A stretch of 64,000 nt of DNA from Pseudomonadota bacterium (GCA_021799355.1 JAJZAQ010000004.1:1-64000), one strand, 5' to 3'; positions 20,470-33,266 are shown, counted from the stretch's first letter. Notes: generated by a model not told the origin, from the sequence alone. Numbers and translations are program-made.

Positions 20470-21012
20470 TCACCGCAACCAGATCCGCCCGAAATCGAAG
20501 GCGATGCGACACTTGCCCAGATCGAACTCGACGGTTTCATCCGCCACATCGGCGAGCTTGACGTAGCGTCCTTCGCACAGATGAAACACCTTGGCGACGC
20601 GGTCTTCGACGTTGACCAGGACGTAGTAGCGCACGCCCTCGGCCTCGTAGATGGCGAACTTGGTGTGCTCGTCCTTGACCGCGGTGGACTTGGACAGAAT
20701 CTCGAACACCAGTTCCGGTGCACGGGTGATGTAGGCGCCGTCCACCGGATGGCAGACCACGAGATTGTCCGGCTGCACCACGGTGTCGTCGCTGATGCGC
20801 CAGTCCACCGGGAGCAAGGCGCGGCATTGTGGGCAATCGTCCAATGCCGCGTCGAGCAGGCGTGCGATCTTGTTGCTCACCGCCTGGTGCGCAACCGAAG
20901 GCGCGGGCGACATGGCGTAGGCGGTGCCGCCGATCAGTTCCCAGCGGCCTTCCCACAATTTGTAGTCGTCGTAGGTGTAGTGCGGCGGGTCGAATGCGTA
21001 GGCTCTGGACAT
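20470..21012 (-). CDS. Uma2 family (DUF820) putative restriction-endonuclease-fold protein
   Basis: YTYDDYKLWEGRWELIGGTAYAMSPAPSVAHQAVSNKIARLLD...VVQPDNLVVC...APELVFEILSKSTAVKDEHTKFAIYEAEGVRYYVLVNVEDRVAKVF. Confidence 0.9.
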   Translation of the reverse strand: MSRAYAFDPPHYTYDDYKLWEGRWELIGGTAYAMSPAPSVAHQAVSNKIARLLDAALDDCPQCRALLPVDWRISDDTVVQPDNLVVCHPVDGAYITRAPELVFEILSKSTAVKDEHTKFAIYEAEGVRYYVLVNVEDRVAKVFHLCEGRYVKLADVADETVEFDLGKCRIAFDFGRIWLR

Positions 21013-21048
21013 GCTCTGCTCCTGTCTGCGCCGATGGTAGCGCTCGGC

Positions 21049-22290
21049 TCACGCCGGCTGCAGGCGGTAAATCTTGGCCGAGGCGCCGTCTGAAATGAGA
21101 TACAGCGCCCCATCCGGCCCCTGCCGCACGTCGCGGATGCGCTCGCCCAGGTCGGTGAGCAGGGCTTCGCGCGCCACCACGCGGTTGCCGTCGAGCTGCA
21201 GACGCCACAGCGCCTGCCCGGCGAGCGCGCCGAGGAACAGGTTGCCGCGCCACCCGGGGAACAGCGCGCCGGTGTAGAACGCCATGCCGCAGGGGGCGAT
21301 GGAGACGGGGACCCACTCAGTCAGCGGCTGCTCCATGCCGGGGGCGCTGGTGGCGCCGCCCACCGGCGTGCAGTGGCCCACCGGGGCGCCGTATTCGCAA
21401 CCGTAGGAAATTTTCGGCCAGCCGTAGTTGCGCCCGGCGCGGGTGATGTTGACCTCGTCGCCGCCCTGCGGGCCATGCTCGTGCGTCCACAGTTCGCCCG
21501 TCACCGGGTGCAGGGCCGCGCCTTGCACGTTGCGGTGTCCGTAGCTCCAGATCTCCGGCCGCACGCCGGCGCGACCGACGAAAGGATTGTCCGCCGGCAC
21601 ACTGCCGTCGGTGTGGATGCGCACCACCTTGCCCAGAGTGTTGGACAAGTCCTGCGCCGCGTCGCGCTCGGTGTAGCGGTCGCCCAGGGTGACGAACAGC
21701 GTGCCGTCGCGGGCGAACACCAAGCGCGAGCCGAAGTGCGCGGTGCTGGCGATTTTGGGCGTCTGCCGGAAGATGACCTGCACCGCGCTCAGTTGCGTGC
21801 CGTCGGCCGAGAGCACGCCGCGCGCCACCGCCGTGCCGTTGCGCCCGGCATCGAGGCCGCTTCCGGCCTCGGCATAGCTGAGGTAGATGGTGCGGCTGCT
21901 GGGGAAGGCCGGGTCGAGCGCCACGTCGAGCAGGCCGCCCTGGCCGCGCGCGTCCACCGCGGGCACACCGGCGATGGGCGGCGACGCCTGGCCCTGCGGC
22001 GTCACGATGCGCAACGCCCCGGTGCGCTCGGTCACGAGCATGCGCCCGTCGGGCAGGAAGACCAGCGCCCACGGCCGCGACAAACCGTCGGCCACGATGC
22101 GGGTGCTGAACTTGACCGCGGGCTGGCTGTCCACCGGCAACACACCCGACGCCGCCGCGGCCGGGGTTTCGCCCCACACCAGCACGGCGCCGCCGCCACA
22201 GGCGGCCAGTGCGGTGCTGCCGACTCCGGCGCCGAGCCAGCGCAGGGCGCGGCGTCGCGGCAGGTTGGTGATGGGGCGCGTGGTCGGCAT
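21049..22290 (-). CDS. PQQ-dependent sugar dehydrogenase family protein (soluble GDH-like), predicted Tat lipoprotein
   Basis: LPRRRALRWLGAGVGSTALAACGGG signal; GLSRPWALVFLPDGRMLVTERTGALRIV; WTHEHGPQGGDEVNITRAGRNYGWPKISYGCEY. Confidence 0.92.
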   Translation of the reverse strand: MPTTRPITNLPRRRALRWLGAGVGSTALAACGGGAVLVWGETPAAAASGVLPVDSQPAVKFSTRIVADGLSRPWALVFLPDGRMLVTERTGALRIVTPQGQASPPIAGVPAVDARGQGGLLDVALDPAFPSSRTIYLSYAEAGSGLDAGRNGTAVARGVLSADGTQLSAVQVIFRQTPKIASTAHFGSRLVFARDGTLFVTLGDRYTERDAAQDLSNTLGKVVRIHTDGSVPADNPFVGRAGVRPEIWSYGHRNVQGAALHPVTGELWTHEHGPQGGDEVNITRAGRNYGWPKISYGCEYGAPVGHCTPVGGATSAPGMEQPLTEWVPVSIAPCGMAFYTGALFPGWRGNLFLGALAGQALWRLQLDGNRVVAREALLTDLGERIRDVRQGPDGALYLISDGASAKIYRLQPA

Positions 22291-22328
22291 GGTCGGCTCC
22301 TTGGCAAACGGCCGCCAGGCGGGCGGCT

Positions 22329-24473
<2,145 letters not shown>

Positions 24474-24562
24474 GATCTGACGCGGCGGCGTAAAATCGCC
24501 ACCTTTGCTGTGCGCATTGTGCTGCAATCCCCACCCCTTCGCCTGAGCATCGCCCATCTCCC

Positions 24563-25768
24563 ATGACCCAGTCTCTTTTTTCCCGCGTGGAAATGGCCCC
24601 GCGCGACCCCATCCTCGGCCTGAACGAGCAATTCGCCGCCGACCCCAACCCCAACAAAGTCAACCTGGGCATCGGCGTGTACACCGACGCCGAAGGCAAG
24701 CTGCCGCTGCTGGCGTGCGTCAAAGCCGCGGAGGCGCAGCTGGCGCAGGCCCCCAAGCCGCGCGGCTACCTGCCGATCGACGGCATCGCCGCCTATGACA
24801 AGGCGGTGCAGGGACTGGTGTTCGGCGCTGACAGCGAAGCCGTCACCTCCGGCCGCGTCGCCACGGTGCAGGCCTTGGGTGGCACCGGCGGACTCAAGGT
24901 CGGCGCCGATTTCCTCAAGCGCCTGAACCCGAACGCGCAGGTGCTGATTTCCGACCCGAGCTGGGAAAACCACCGCGCCCTGTTCGAGGCCGCCGGTTTC
25001 ACCGTCGGCACGTATCCGTATTACGACGCCGCGCAACGCGGGATCGCGCTGGACGCGATGCTGGCCGCGCTCGGTGCCGCTGCCGCGGGCACCATCGTGG
25101 TGCTGCACGCTTGCTGCCACAACCCCACAGGCTACGACCTCAGCCCGGCGCAGTGGGAACAGGTCATCGCCACGCTCAAGGCCCGTGGCCTCGTGCCCTT
25201 CCTCGACATGGCCTACCAGGGTTTTGGTGAAGGCATTGCCGAGGACGGCGCGGTCATCCGCCAGTTCCTCGCCTCGGGGATGGACTTTTTCGTCGCCACC
25301 TCGTTTTCGAAGAGCTTTTCGCTGTACGGCGAACGCGTGGGCGCGCTCAGCGTGGTCTGCGCCAGCAAGGAGGAGGCCGCTCGCGTGCTGTCGCAGCTCA
25401 AGCGGGTGATCCGCACCAATTACTCCAACCCGCCGACCCATGGCGCGCAGATCGTTGCCACCGTCCTCGCCTCGCCCGAGCTGCGCGCGCAGTGGGAGCA
25501 GGAACTCGCCGGCATGCGCGACCGCATCCGTGCCATGCGCGCTGCGCTGGTGGACAAACTCACCGCCGCCGGGGTCAAGGGCGACCTGTCGTACATCACC
25601 CGGCAGAAAGGCATGTTCAGCTACTCCGGCCTGTCGCCCGCGCAGATGGAGCGCCTGCGCACCGAATTCGGCATTTACGGTGTATCCACCGGCCGCATCT
25701 GCGTCGCCGCGATCAATCTGCACAATATCGACTACGTCGCCAAGGCGATCGCCACGGTCCTGCAGTAA
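24563..25768 (+). CDS. Aromatic-amino-acid / aspartate aminotransferase (class I)
   Basis: [11 protein letters not shown]-like start, [48 protein letters not shown] (PLP lysine). Confidence 0.94.
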   Translation: MTQSLFSRVEMAPRDPILGLNEQFAADPNPNKVNLGIGVYTDAEGKLPLLACVKAAEAQLAQAPKPRGYLPIDGIAAYDKAVQGLVFGADSEAVTSGRVATVQALGGTGGLKVGADFLKRLNPNAQVLISDPSWENHRALFEAAGFTVGTYPYYDAAQRGIALDAMLAALGAAAAGTIVVLHACCHNPTGYDLSPAQWEQVIATLKARGLVPFLDMAYQGFGEGIAEDGAVIRQFLASGMDFFVATSFSKSFSLYGERVGALSVVCASKEEAARVLSQLKRVIRTNYSNPPTHGAQIVATVLASPELRAQWEQELAGMRDRIRAMRAALVDKLTAAGVKGDLSYITRQKGMFSYSGLSPAQMERLRTEFGIYGVSTGRICVAAINLHNIDYVAKAIATVLQ

Positions 25769-25977
25769 GACGACCCTCCCGGCCCGTGGCAGCGCCTGCG
25801 CCCGGGCCAAGCGGCTGACGTGTTGCGCTTGCACGCACGTCGTTGCCCCAGGCTTGGCGGGGCGACGACGATTCAGCCGCCCGATCAAAGCGCACACGGC
25901 GCGCCTTGCATCGCGCAATCCAATCATTTCCTCAACCCCAGGGCGCTCCTGCGCGCCAAGCAAGCAAACCGGAAAAC

Positions 25978-26688
25978 ATGATTGCGGGCATCGTCGGCAT
26001 GCTGGCAGCCGTGGTGATCTTTATTTTGATCGCCGTGTTTTCTGCCCAAAAAGCCAATCCCACAATCGCCTTGCCACTTGGCAATTTTTTGACGAGCCAA
26101 GGATTTTCCCGGATCGATGCATCGACCCCGCTGTTCAAGGAAATTTCCAATATCTTGTCCTCGACCACTGACGACACATTCATTTCACAGATTTACCAAA
26201 AGAAAACCGAAAACATTCTCGTCTGCTGGTGTACCAATAGTGACGGCAGCGACAACGCCATTCTTGGCGTGCTCCCCCAGGATTTCAGCACCACGCCATG
26301 GATGCTGCTTTCCTTGCCGACCATTGGTGGACTCAGCGCTGCATTGATCCGCAAATCCTTCGCGGCATTGGGCAAGAAGTCGAAACGGTCATCTTTTTCA
26401 AAGGCTGAAGTCGGCCTTTACGGCGAATCTATCGATTTGTACCTTCCCGAAAACGGAAAAATCCCCGCATTTCCAGAACGATTCATCAACGCACTGCCAC
26501 AATTCGGCAACATCCTGTTGCGATCGATGGGGAAGCTGATTTTGGTTGAAAGACTGTCCGTCTCACGCAGCGACTCGTGGGAAGACGAAGCAAAACATAT
26601 CCTGCAACTCACCCAAAAAATCAAATTTTCTTTGAGCACATCGTCGAGCCCTGCTGTTCAATGCCTTGGCGGCGACCAAAATTCCTGA
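25978..26688 (+). CDS. Hypothetical membrane-anchored protein
   Basis: MIAGIVGMLAAVVIFILIAVFSAQKANPT N-terminal TM, second hydrophobic segment (PWMLLSLPTIGGLSAALI); lower GC than neighbours; no family recognised. Confidence 0.6.
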   Translation: MIAGIVGMLAAVVIFILIAVFSAQKANPTIALPLGNFLTSQGFSRIDASTPLFKEISNILSSTTDDTFISQIYQKKTENILVCWCTNSDGSDNAILGVLPQDFSTTPWMLLSLPTIGGLSAALIRKSFAALGKKSKRSSFSKAEVGLYGESIDLYLPENGKIPAFPERFINALPQFGNILLRSMGKLILVERLSVSRSDSWEDEAKHILQLTQKIKFSLSTSSSPAVQCLGGDQNS

Positions 26689-26775
26689 TTTGCACCAACA
26701 ACCGAGTGTCAGTCGATTTTCAACACCGCCCCGGTGCATCCCCCTACAGCGCAAAGCACTCAGGGCGGCTAAAAT

Positions 26776-26791
26776 TTGTGCATCGCAACAA
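26776..26791. promoter_or_regulatory. Putative PhaR-type operator dyad at phaZ promoter
   Basis: TTGTGCATCGCAACAA (reverse complement TTGTTGCGATGCACAA), immediately after a TAAAAT -10-like box (26770-26775); 14/16 match to a site upstream of the phasin gene. Confidence 0.45.
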
Positions 26792-26811
26792 TCACCAAGT
26801 CGGAGTCGATC

Positions 26812-28152
26812 ATGGTGTATGACCTGTTTGAAACCCAGCGCGCGCTGATGCGTCCGTTGGCCGACTTTGCCGAGGCCGCCGCCAGGTTCTACGCCAACCC
26901 CGTGTGGCCGGCGGTGCCCAACAGCATCACGCAACGTGTCTCGGCCAGCTATGACCTGATGCACCGGTTGATCAAGGACTACGAAAAACCGCAGTTCGGC
27001 ATCAACGCCGTGACCATCCAGGGCAAGACCGTCGCCGTCCAGGAGCGGGTGGTGATGGAAAAGCCGTTTTGCCGCCTGCTGCGCTTCAAGCGTTTTTCCG
27101 ACGACGTCAGCCTGCTGGGCAAGCTCAAGGACGACCCCACGGTGCTGATCGTCGCCCCGCTGTCGGGCCACCACGCCACGCTGTTGCGCGACACCGTGCG
27201 CACCATGCTGCAGGACCACAAGGTGTTCATCACCGACTGGACCGACGCGCGCATGGTGCCGACGGAAAAAGGCGTGTTCAGCCTCGACGATTACGTCGCC
27301 TACATCCGCGAATTCATCACCGCCATCGGCCCGGACGTGCATGTGATGTCGGTGTGCCAGCCCACGGTGCCGGTGCTCGGCGCCATTTCGCTCATGGCCA
27401 GCGCGGGCGAAATCGCGCCGCGCAGCATGATCATGATGGGCGGGCCGATCGACGCGCGCAAATCGCCCACCGCGGTCAACAACCTGGCGATGAACAAGAG
27501 CTACGAATGGTTCGAAAACAACGTCATCTACCGTGTTCCCGCCAACTACCCCGGGGCAGGCCGGCGGGTGTATCCCGGGTTTTTGCAGCATTCGGGCTTC
27601 GTCGCCATGAACCCCGACCGTCACCTGACGTCGCACTATGACTACTTTCTCAATCTGATCCGCGGCGACAACGACGACGCCGAAGCGCACCGCCGGTTTT
27701 ACGACGAATACAACGCCGTGCTCGACATGGACGCCGCGTACTACCTCGATACCATCCGCGTCGTGTTCCAGGACTTCGCCCTGGTCAACGGCACGTGGCG
27801 GGTGGGCGGCGAATTGGTCCGGCCGCAGGACATCCGCCGCACCGCCCTGCTGACCATCGAGGGCGAGCTCGACGACATTTCCGGTGCCGGTCAAACCGAA
27901 GCGGCGCACGGCCTGTGCAGCGGCATCGCAGCCGCCAGCCGCCAGCACTACGTCGCCCTGGGGGCGGGGCATTACGGCATTTTCTCTGGCCGTCGCTGGC
28001 GCGAAAAGGTCTATCCGGTGGTGCGCGATTTCATCGCTGCGCACCCGCGTGGCGCCGTCGGCACTACGTCACGCAAGACCACACGGCCGCAGGCCGGCTC
28101 CAGCCAGCCGGCGGACTACTCCAGTCCTGCCGAAAGCGACGCGGCGCGCTGA
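26812..28152 (+). CDS. phaZ: Intracellular polyhydroxyalkanoate depolymerase
   Basis: MVYDLFETQRALMRPLADFAEAAARFY...PAVPNSITQRVSASYDLMHRL...; C-terminal ISGAGQTEAAHGLCSGI; PhaZ/PHB depolymerase pattern. Confidence 0.9.
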   Translation: MVYDLFETQRALMRPLADFAEAAARFYANPVWPAVPNSITQRVSASYDLMHRLIKDYEKPQFGINAVTIQGKTVAVQERVVMEKPFCRLLRFKRFSDDVSLLGKLKDDPTVLIVAPLSGHHATLLRDTVRTMLQDHKVFITDWTDARMVPTEKGVFSLDDYVAYIREFITAIGPDVHVMSVCQPTVPVLGAISLMASAGEIAPRSMIMMGGPIDARKSPTAVNNLAMNKSYEWFENNVIYRVPANYPGAGRRVYPGFLQHSGFVAMNPDRHLTSHYDYFLNLIRGDNDDAEAHRRFYDEYNAVLDMDAAYYLDTIRVVFQDFALVNGTWRVGGELVRPQDIRRTALLTIEGELDDISGAGQTEAAHGLCSGIAAASRQHYVALGAGHYGIFSGRRWREKVYPVVRDFIAAHPRGAVGTTSRKTTRPQAGSSQPADYSSPAESDAAR

Positions 28153-28170
28153 CGTTCCGCCACGCTGCTC

Positions 28171-28899
28171 ATGTCGCTGCCCGCATCCCCCCCCTGCACG
28201 CCAGCACCCGCCGCGCCCACTGCCGACGGGTGCGGCGCGTCGCCGTCGTTGGCTGCGCAGATCGATGCATTGCTGCCACAAACCCAGTGCAAACGCTGCG
28301 GCTATGCCGACTGCGCGGCGTATGCCCAGGCCATTGCCAGCGGTCAGGCACAGATCAACCGCTGCCCGCCCGGCGGCGCGCAGGGGGTCGAACGTCTGGC
28401 CGCGCTGCTGCACCGCCCGGCGCTGCCGCTGGATCCACAGTGCGGCGCGGAAGGTCCGCGGCAGCTCGCCGTGATCGACCCCGGTCAATGCATCGGCTGT
28501 ACGCTGTGCATTCCGTCCTGCCCGGTGGACGCCATTGCCGGCGTCGCCAAGCGGATGCACACCGTCATCGGCACCTGGTGCACCGGCTGCGCGCTGTGTC
28601 TGCCCGTCTGCCCGGTCGACTGCATCCGCCTGAGCGCTTTGCCCGACCCTGCCGCGGCGGCGCGCACCGGCTGGGACGCCTGGAGCGCTGAACAGGCGGA
28701 CCAGGCGCGGCAGCGTTACGCGCGCCACCGCCAGCGGCAGACGGCGTCCGTCGCGCCAACCCCGGCCGCCGCCGCGGAGCCTACCGCCGCAGCGCTTGCC
28801 GCCGAACGCAAGGCTGCCGTGCTGCAAGCCGCCCGCGAGCGTGCGCGCTCGCGAGGGGCTGCCTCCGCCGGTGCACCACGTCCTCCCTCCACTGCGTAA
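28171..28899 (+). CDS. rnfB: RnfB-like ferredoxin: Fe-S domain plus two 4Fe-4S clusters
   Basis: [26 protein letters not shown]...[39 protein letters not shown]. Confidence 0.87.
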   Translation: MSLPASPPCTPAPAAPTADGCGASPSLAAQIDALLPQTQCKRCGYADCAAYAQAIASGQAQINRCPPGGAQGVERLAALLHRPALPLDPQCGAEGPRQLAVIDPGQCIGCTLCIPSCPVDAIAGVAKRMHTVIGTWCTGCALCLPVCPVDCIRLSALPDPAAAARTGWDAWSAEQADQARQRYARHRQRQTASVAPTPAAAAEPTAAALAAERKAAVLQAARERARSRGAASAGAPRPPSTA

Positions 28900-28906
28900 A
28901 CCCGAT

Positions 28907-29326
28907 ATGACGACCCAACCGAGCAAATCGCTGCAGACCTTCCCCAATCCGGCGGTCGAGCGCGACTACCACATCCACATGCAGGTACCCGAATTCACCT
29001 GCCTGTGCCCGCTGACGGGCCAACCGGACTTTGCCCGCTTCGACTTCGACATCATTCCCGACAAGCTCTGCGTCGAACTCAAAAGCCTCAAGCTCTACAT
29101 GTGGAGTTACCGCAATGAGGGAGCGTTTCACGAAAAAGTGACCAACACCATCGCCGACGATCTGGTGCAGGCGATCGCCCCGCGGTTCCTGCGCGTGACC
29201 GCGCGCTGGTATGTGCGCGGCGGGATTTACACCAACGTGGTCGTCGAGCACCGCCAGCCCGGCTGGACACCGGCGCCGCGCGTCGATCTGGCGCAGTTCG
29301 AAGCCGCTCAGCCAACGGCGGGCTGA
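28907..29326 (+). CDS. queF: NADPH-dependent 7-cyano-7-deazaguanine reductase
   Basis: [16 protein letters not shown] (active-site Cys), [22 protein letters not shown]; short (unimodular) QueF. Confidence 0.95.
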   Translation: MTTQPSKSLQTFPNPAVERDYHIHMQVPEFTCLCPLTGQPDFARFDFDIIPDKLCVELKSLKLYMWSYRNEGAFHEKVTNTIADDLVQAIAPRFLRVTARWYVRGGIYTNVVVEHRQPGWTPAPRVDLAQFEAAQPTAG

Positions 29327-29334
29327 CCCCGGGT

Positions 29335-30432
29335 TCAGGCGGCAAGCGGCGTCTGCGGCTGGATGCGCAAGATGGCGTTCAGCCCGGTGACCAGCACGCC
29401 GCCGTCGGCCAGGGCGAGCACGCCGTACGGCTGATGCAACACTCCCGGCAGGGCGCCGGTGACCACGGTTTCTCCCTGGCCGTTACCCGCCAGGGTGGAA
29501 ACCGTGCCGTCGGGGGCGATCCGCCGCACCCGGTTGTTACCGCTGTCGGCGACGATCAGGCTGCCATCGGGCGCGAACGACAGCATCTGCGGGTGGAGAA
29601 ACAGCGCCGTGGCGGCGCTGCCGTCGGCAAACCCTCCCCTGCCCGGCTTGCCGGCGAAGGTGCTGACCGTTCCGTCGGGGGTGATGCGACGGATCACATT
29701 GTTGAAATATTCGCTGACGTAGACATTGCCGCGCCGGTCCAGCGCCACGCCGATGGGCGTATTGAACCGCGCCTGCGCGCCACGGCCATCGCGCCAGCCG
29801 GTCGCCCCCGGCGAGCCGGCGAGCGTGCTGACCACGCCATGCGGGCTGATGCGTCGCACCGTGGAGTTGTAGGCGTCGGCCACGTACACCACACCATCTG
29901 CTGCGACAGCCACTCCCACCGGGTGGTTGAACCGCGCCTTCACACCGGGGCCATCGGCGTACCCTTCGACATCGATTTTTCCCGCCCAGGTGCTCACCAG
30001 ACCATCGCGGCCGATGCGCCGCAGCGTGTTGCTGCCCGAGTCGGTGACGAACAGCGTGCCATCGGCCGCCACGGCGACGCACTCCGGCGAGTAAAAATGC
30101 GCCTGCAGCGCCGGGCCGTTACGCGCGTCACGCTGCTCCACCTGCCCAGCAACGATGCTGACCTGCCCATCCGTGCCCAACTTGCGCACGACGCTGTTGA
30201 CGTAGTCGGCAACGAAAACATTGCCCTGCGCGTCCTGCGCCATGCCGCGGGGGTCGTGAAACCGCGCCTGGGCGAAATCTCCGCCCTGATACTCCCCGGG
30301 CCCGATGGCACCGGCGTAGACCTCCATGGTGCCTGCGGTCTGCGCCGCGGCGGCGTTGGAAGCAAACGGCAGGAACAGACCGCCCGACATGGCAAATGCC
30401 GCTGCGGATTGGATGAATTGGCGTCGCTGCAT
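29335..30432 (-). CDS. NHL-repeat beta-propeller protein, exported
   Basis: Start MQRRQFIQSAAAFAMSGGLFLPF (Tat-like signal); repeats of FxxPxGVAVxxDGxVYVADxxNxxVRRIxPxGxVSTLAG. Confidence 0.9.
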   Translation of the reverse strand: MQRRQFIQSAAAFAMSGGLFLPFASNAAAAQTAGTMEVYAGAIGPGEYQGGDFAQARFHDPRGMAQDAQGNVFVADYVNSVVRKLGTDGQVSIVAGQVEQRDARNGPALQAHFYSPECVAVAADGTLFVTDSGSNTLRRIGRDGLVSTWAGKIDVEGYADGPGVKARFNHPVGVAVAADGVVYVADAYNSTVRRISPHGVVSTLAGSPGATGWRDGRGAQARFNTPIGVALDRRGNVYVSEYFNNVIRRITPDGTVSTFAGKPGRGGFADGSAATALFLHPQMLSFAPDGSLIVADSGNNRVRRIAPDGTVSTLAGNGQGETVVTGALPGVLHQPYGVLALADGGVLVTGLNAILRIQPQTPLAA

Positions 30433-30531
30433 GATGGTGCGGAAAATGGCGCCCGCGCGCAAAGGCCGGATTGGGCGGTCAAGGTCACACTGTATTGCAG
30501 CCACGCAGAACTTGCAGAGACTGCCGCGGCC

Positions 30532-31143
30532 TTACGTGCTGCGCCGGTCGACCAGCGCGCGGGCGATGGTGCCGAGATCGACGTATTCGAGCTCCGCCCC
30601 CGCCGGAACGCCGCGCGCCAGCCGGGTGACGCGCAGACCGCGCGGCCGCAGCATCTCGGCAATGACGTGCGCCGTGGCCTCGCCTTCGTTGGTGAAGTTG
30701 GTGGCGAGAATGACCTCCTGCACCACGCCGTCTGTGGCGCGCTCGATCAGCCGCTCCAGGCCGATTTCCTTCGGCCCCAGCCCGTCCAGCGGGCTGATGC
30801 GCCCCATCAGCACGAAATACAGACCGCGGTAAGTCAGCGTCTGCTCCAGCGCCGCCAGATCGGCCGGGCCTTCGACCACGCAGAGCTGGCGCGCATCGCG
30901 CTGCGCGTCGGCACAAATGCTGCACACCGCGTCTTCGGTCAGGGTATTGCAGCGCGCGCAGCGCCGTACGGCACCGAGCGCGGCGTCCAGCGCGCGGGCG
31001 ATGCGCGATGCCGCTTCGCGGTCATGCTCCAGCAGGTGGTACGCCATGCGCGCTGCCGATTTCGGCCCGACGCCGGGCAGTTGCCGCAGCGCCTCGACCA
31101 GCGCATCCAGCGCGGGGACGTGGCCGGGTGCGGCCTCGTGCAT
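30532..31143 (-). CDS. recR: Recombination mediator protein RecR
   Basis: [36 protein letters not shown] zinc motif, [14 protein letters not shown] Toprim. Confidence 0.97.
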   Translation of the reverse strand: MHEAAPGHVPALDALVEALRQLPGVGPKSAARMAYHLLEHDREAASRIARALDAALGAVRRCARCNTLTEDAVCSICADAQRDARQLCVVEGPADLAALEQTLTYRGLYFVLMGRISPLDGLGPKEIGLERLIERATDGVVQEVILATNFTNEGEATAHVIAEMLRPRGLRVTRLARGVPAGAELEYVDLGTIARALVDRRST

Positions 31144-31162
31144 GGTGAGCGTGCCCCGGGAT

Positions 31163-31492
31163 TCAGAACGGCAGTTTCATCCCGGGCGGCAGCGGCATGC
31201 CGGCGGTTGCCGCGGCCATTTTTTCCTGCGTCGTCGCCTCGGCGCGGCGTACCGCATCGTTGAACGCTGCGGCCACCAGATCTTCGAGCATGTCCCGGTC
31301 ATCGCCCACCAGGCTGGGATCGATGCTCACGCGCTTGACGGCGTACTTGCACGTCATCACCACCTTGACCAGTCCGGCTCCGGACTGACCTTCGACTTCG
31401 ATGCTGCCGAGTTCTTCCTGGATGCGGCGCAGGTTGTCCTGCATCTGCTGCGCCTGCTTCATCAGACCGGAGAGCTGTCCTTTGTTGAACAT
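31163..31492 (-). CDS. ybaB: YbaB/EbfC nucleoid-associated protein
   Basis: [61 protein letters not shown]...; between dnaX and recR. Confidence 0.97.
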   Translation of the reverse strand: MFNKGQLSGLMKQAQQMQDNLRRIQEELGSIEVEGQSGAGLVKVVMTCKYAVKRVSIDPSLVGDDRDMLEDLVAAAFNDAVRRAEATTQEKMAAATAGMPLPPGMKLPF

Positions 31493-31550
31493 GAGAAATC
31501 CTTTGAGCAAAACCTGAAATTGCCGACGGTATGTCGGCAGACATTGTCGT

Positions 31551-33266
31551 TCAAGCCGACGGCGGTGCCGGCTTGATGCTGCCGGCGACGATTTGCGCGC
31601 CCAACTCGTGCACGAGCTCTTGCACCAGAGGGTCCGTCTGGATGGCCGCCTCGGCCTGCGCCTGCGCCTGGGCACGCGCGCGCGCCTCGCGCTGCGCCGC
31701 GCTGTCGCTGACGTCCCCGGTTTCGACGCGCAGACTGACCTCCCGCTTCAGTGCCTCGCGCAGCGCCGCCTGGAGTTTGTCCACTGCGCCGGCGCGGGTG
31801 AGCTGCACGTTGGGCACGCGCAGCAGCCAGTCGTCTGCCTGCACGGCGACGAGTTCGCTTTGCTGCGCCAGCGCACGCGGCAGGCCCACGGGTAGCTCCA
31901 GGCGCTGCACCAGGCTGGGCCAGTCGATCGCCTCGACGCCGGCGTCGGCACGGCGCGGTGCATCGTTGCGATGCTGCTGCGAACTGCCGTCTGCCGGCGC
32001 CAGCGACGCCGCCACCGCGGAAACGGCCACGGTGTCTGCTTCCGTCTCCCCGGCGGGCACGGGCGGCTGCCCGGCAACAGCCGCGGGCAGCCGCGCCTCA
32101 GCGGGCGTCGGCGCCGTCGTTTGCGGTCGCGGCAACATCAGTCCGTCCGGCGGTACGTCGCCGCCGAGCAGCGGGGAAAACGCCAGCAGGCGCAACAAGG
32201 TCATGGTGAAACCCGTGCGGTCATCTGGCGCCAGCGACAGTTCGTTGCGGCCGTGCAGCACCGTGGTATAGGCCAGCTGCACGAGCTCCGGGCTGAGCTG
32301 CGCCGCCAGCGCGGTCAGCGCGGCGTGCTGCGGCTCGTCGGCATCGGCGGCCTGCGGGACCACTTGCCGCAGCGCGATGGCCTGCAGCATCCCGGCGAGT
32401 TCTTCCAGCGCGGCGCCGAACGACAGGCCACGCGCTTCGAGCTGGTCGATTTGCGCCACCAGCGCCGGCCCGTCCTGCGCCGCAAGTGCCTGCAGGATGG
32501 AAAGCACGTCCCCGCGGTCGACCGTGCCCAGCATCTGCTGCACCGCGGCAGCCTCCACCGCCCCGGCGCAATACGCCAGCGCCTGGTCGGTCAGCGACAG
32601 TGCGTCGCGCATCGAGCCGTGTGCGGCGCGGGCGATGAGCGCGAGCGCAGTGGTGTCCGCCGGCACGCCCTCGGCCTGCAGCACCCGCTGCAGATGGCTG
32701 ACGATGGCCGCCGGCGGCATGGGTTTGAGGTTGAACTGCAGGCAGCGCGACAGCACGGTCACCGGGACTTTTTGCGGATCGGTGGTGGCGAGGACGAATT
32801 TCACGTAGTCCGGCGGCTCCTCCAGCGTCTTGAGCATGGCGTTGAAGGCGTGGTTGGACAGCATGTGCACTTCGTCGATCATGTAGACCTTGAAGCGCCC
32901 GGCCGTGGGCTTGTACACCGCCTGTTCGAGCAGCGTGGTCATGTCTTCGACACCGCGGTTGGACGCAGCGTCGAGCTCGATGTAATCGACAAAGCGCCCG
33001 GCGTCGATTTCGGTGCATGCGCTGCACACGCCGCAGGGCTGGCTGGTGACGCCGCCCTTGCCGTCCGGCCCGGTGCAGTTGAGCGCCTTGGCGAGGATGC
33101 GCGAAATCGTGGTTTTGCCCACGCCGCGCGTGCCGGTGAACAGATACGCGTGGTGCAGGCGGTTGTGGTCGAGCGCATGGGTGAGCGCGCGCACCACATG
33201 GTCTTGTCCGACCAGGGTGGCAAACGATTTGGGGCGCCACTTTCGCGCCAGCGCGACGGAAGTCAT
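31551..33266 (-). CDS. dnaX: DNA polymerase III subunit gamma/tau
   Basis: [72 protein letters not shown]. Confidence 0.97.
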   Translation of the reverse strand: MTSVALARKWRPKSFATLVGQDHVVRALTHALDHNRLHHAYLFTGTRGVGKTTISRILAKALNCTGPDGKGGVTSQPCGVCSACTEIDAGRFVDYIELDAASNRGVEDMTTLLEQAVYKPTAGRFKVYMIDEVHMLSNHAFNAMLKTLEEPPDYVKFVLATTDPQKVPVTVLSRCLQFNLKPMPPAAIVSHLQRVLQAEGVPADTTALALIARAAHGSMRDALSLTDQALAYCAGAVEAAAVQQMLGTVDRGDVLSILQALAAQDGPALVAQIDQLEARGLSFGAALEELAGMLQAIALRQVVPQAADADEPQHAALTALAAQLSPELVQLAYTTVLHGRNELSLAPDDRTGFTMTLLRLLAFSPLLGGDVPPDGLMLPRPQTTAPTPAEARLPAAVAGQPPVPAGETEADTVAVSAVAASLAPADGSSQQHRNDAPRRADAGVEAIDWPSLVQRLELPVGLPRALAQQSELVAVQADDWLLRVPNVQLTRAGAVDKLQAALREALKREVSLRVETGDVSDSAAQREARARAQAQAQAEAAIQTDPLVQELVHELGAQIVAGSIKPAPPSA

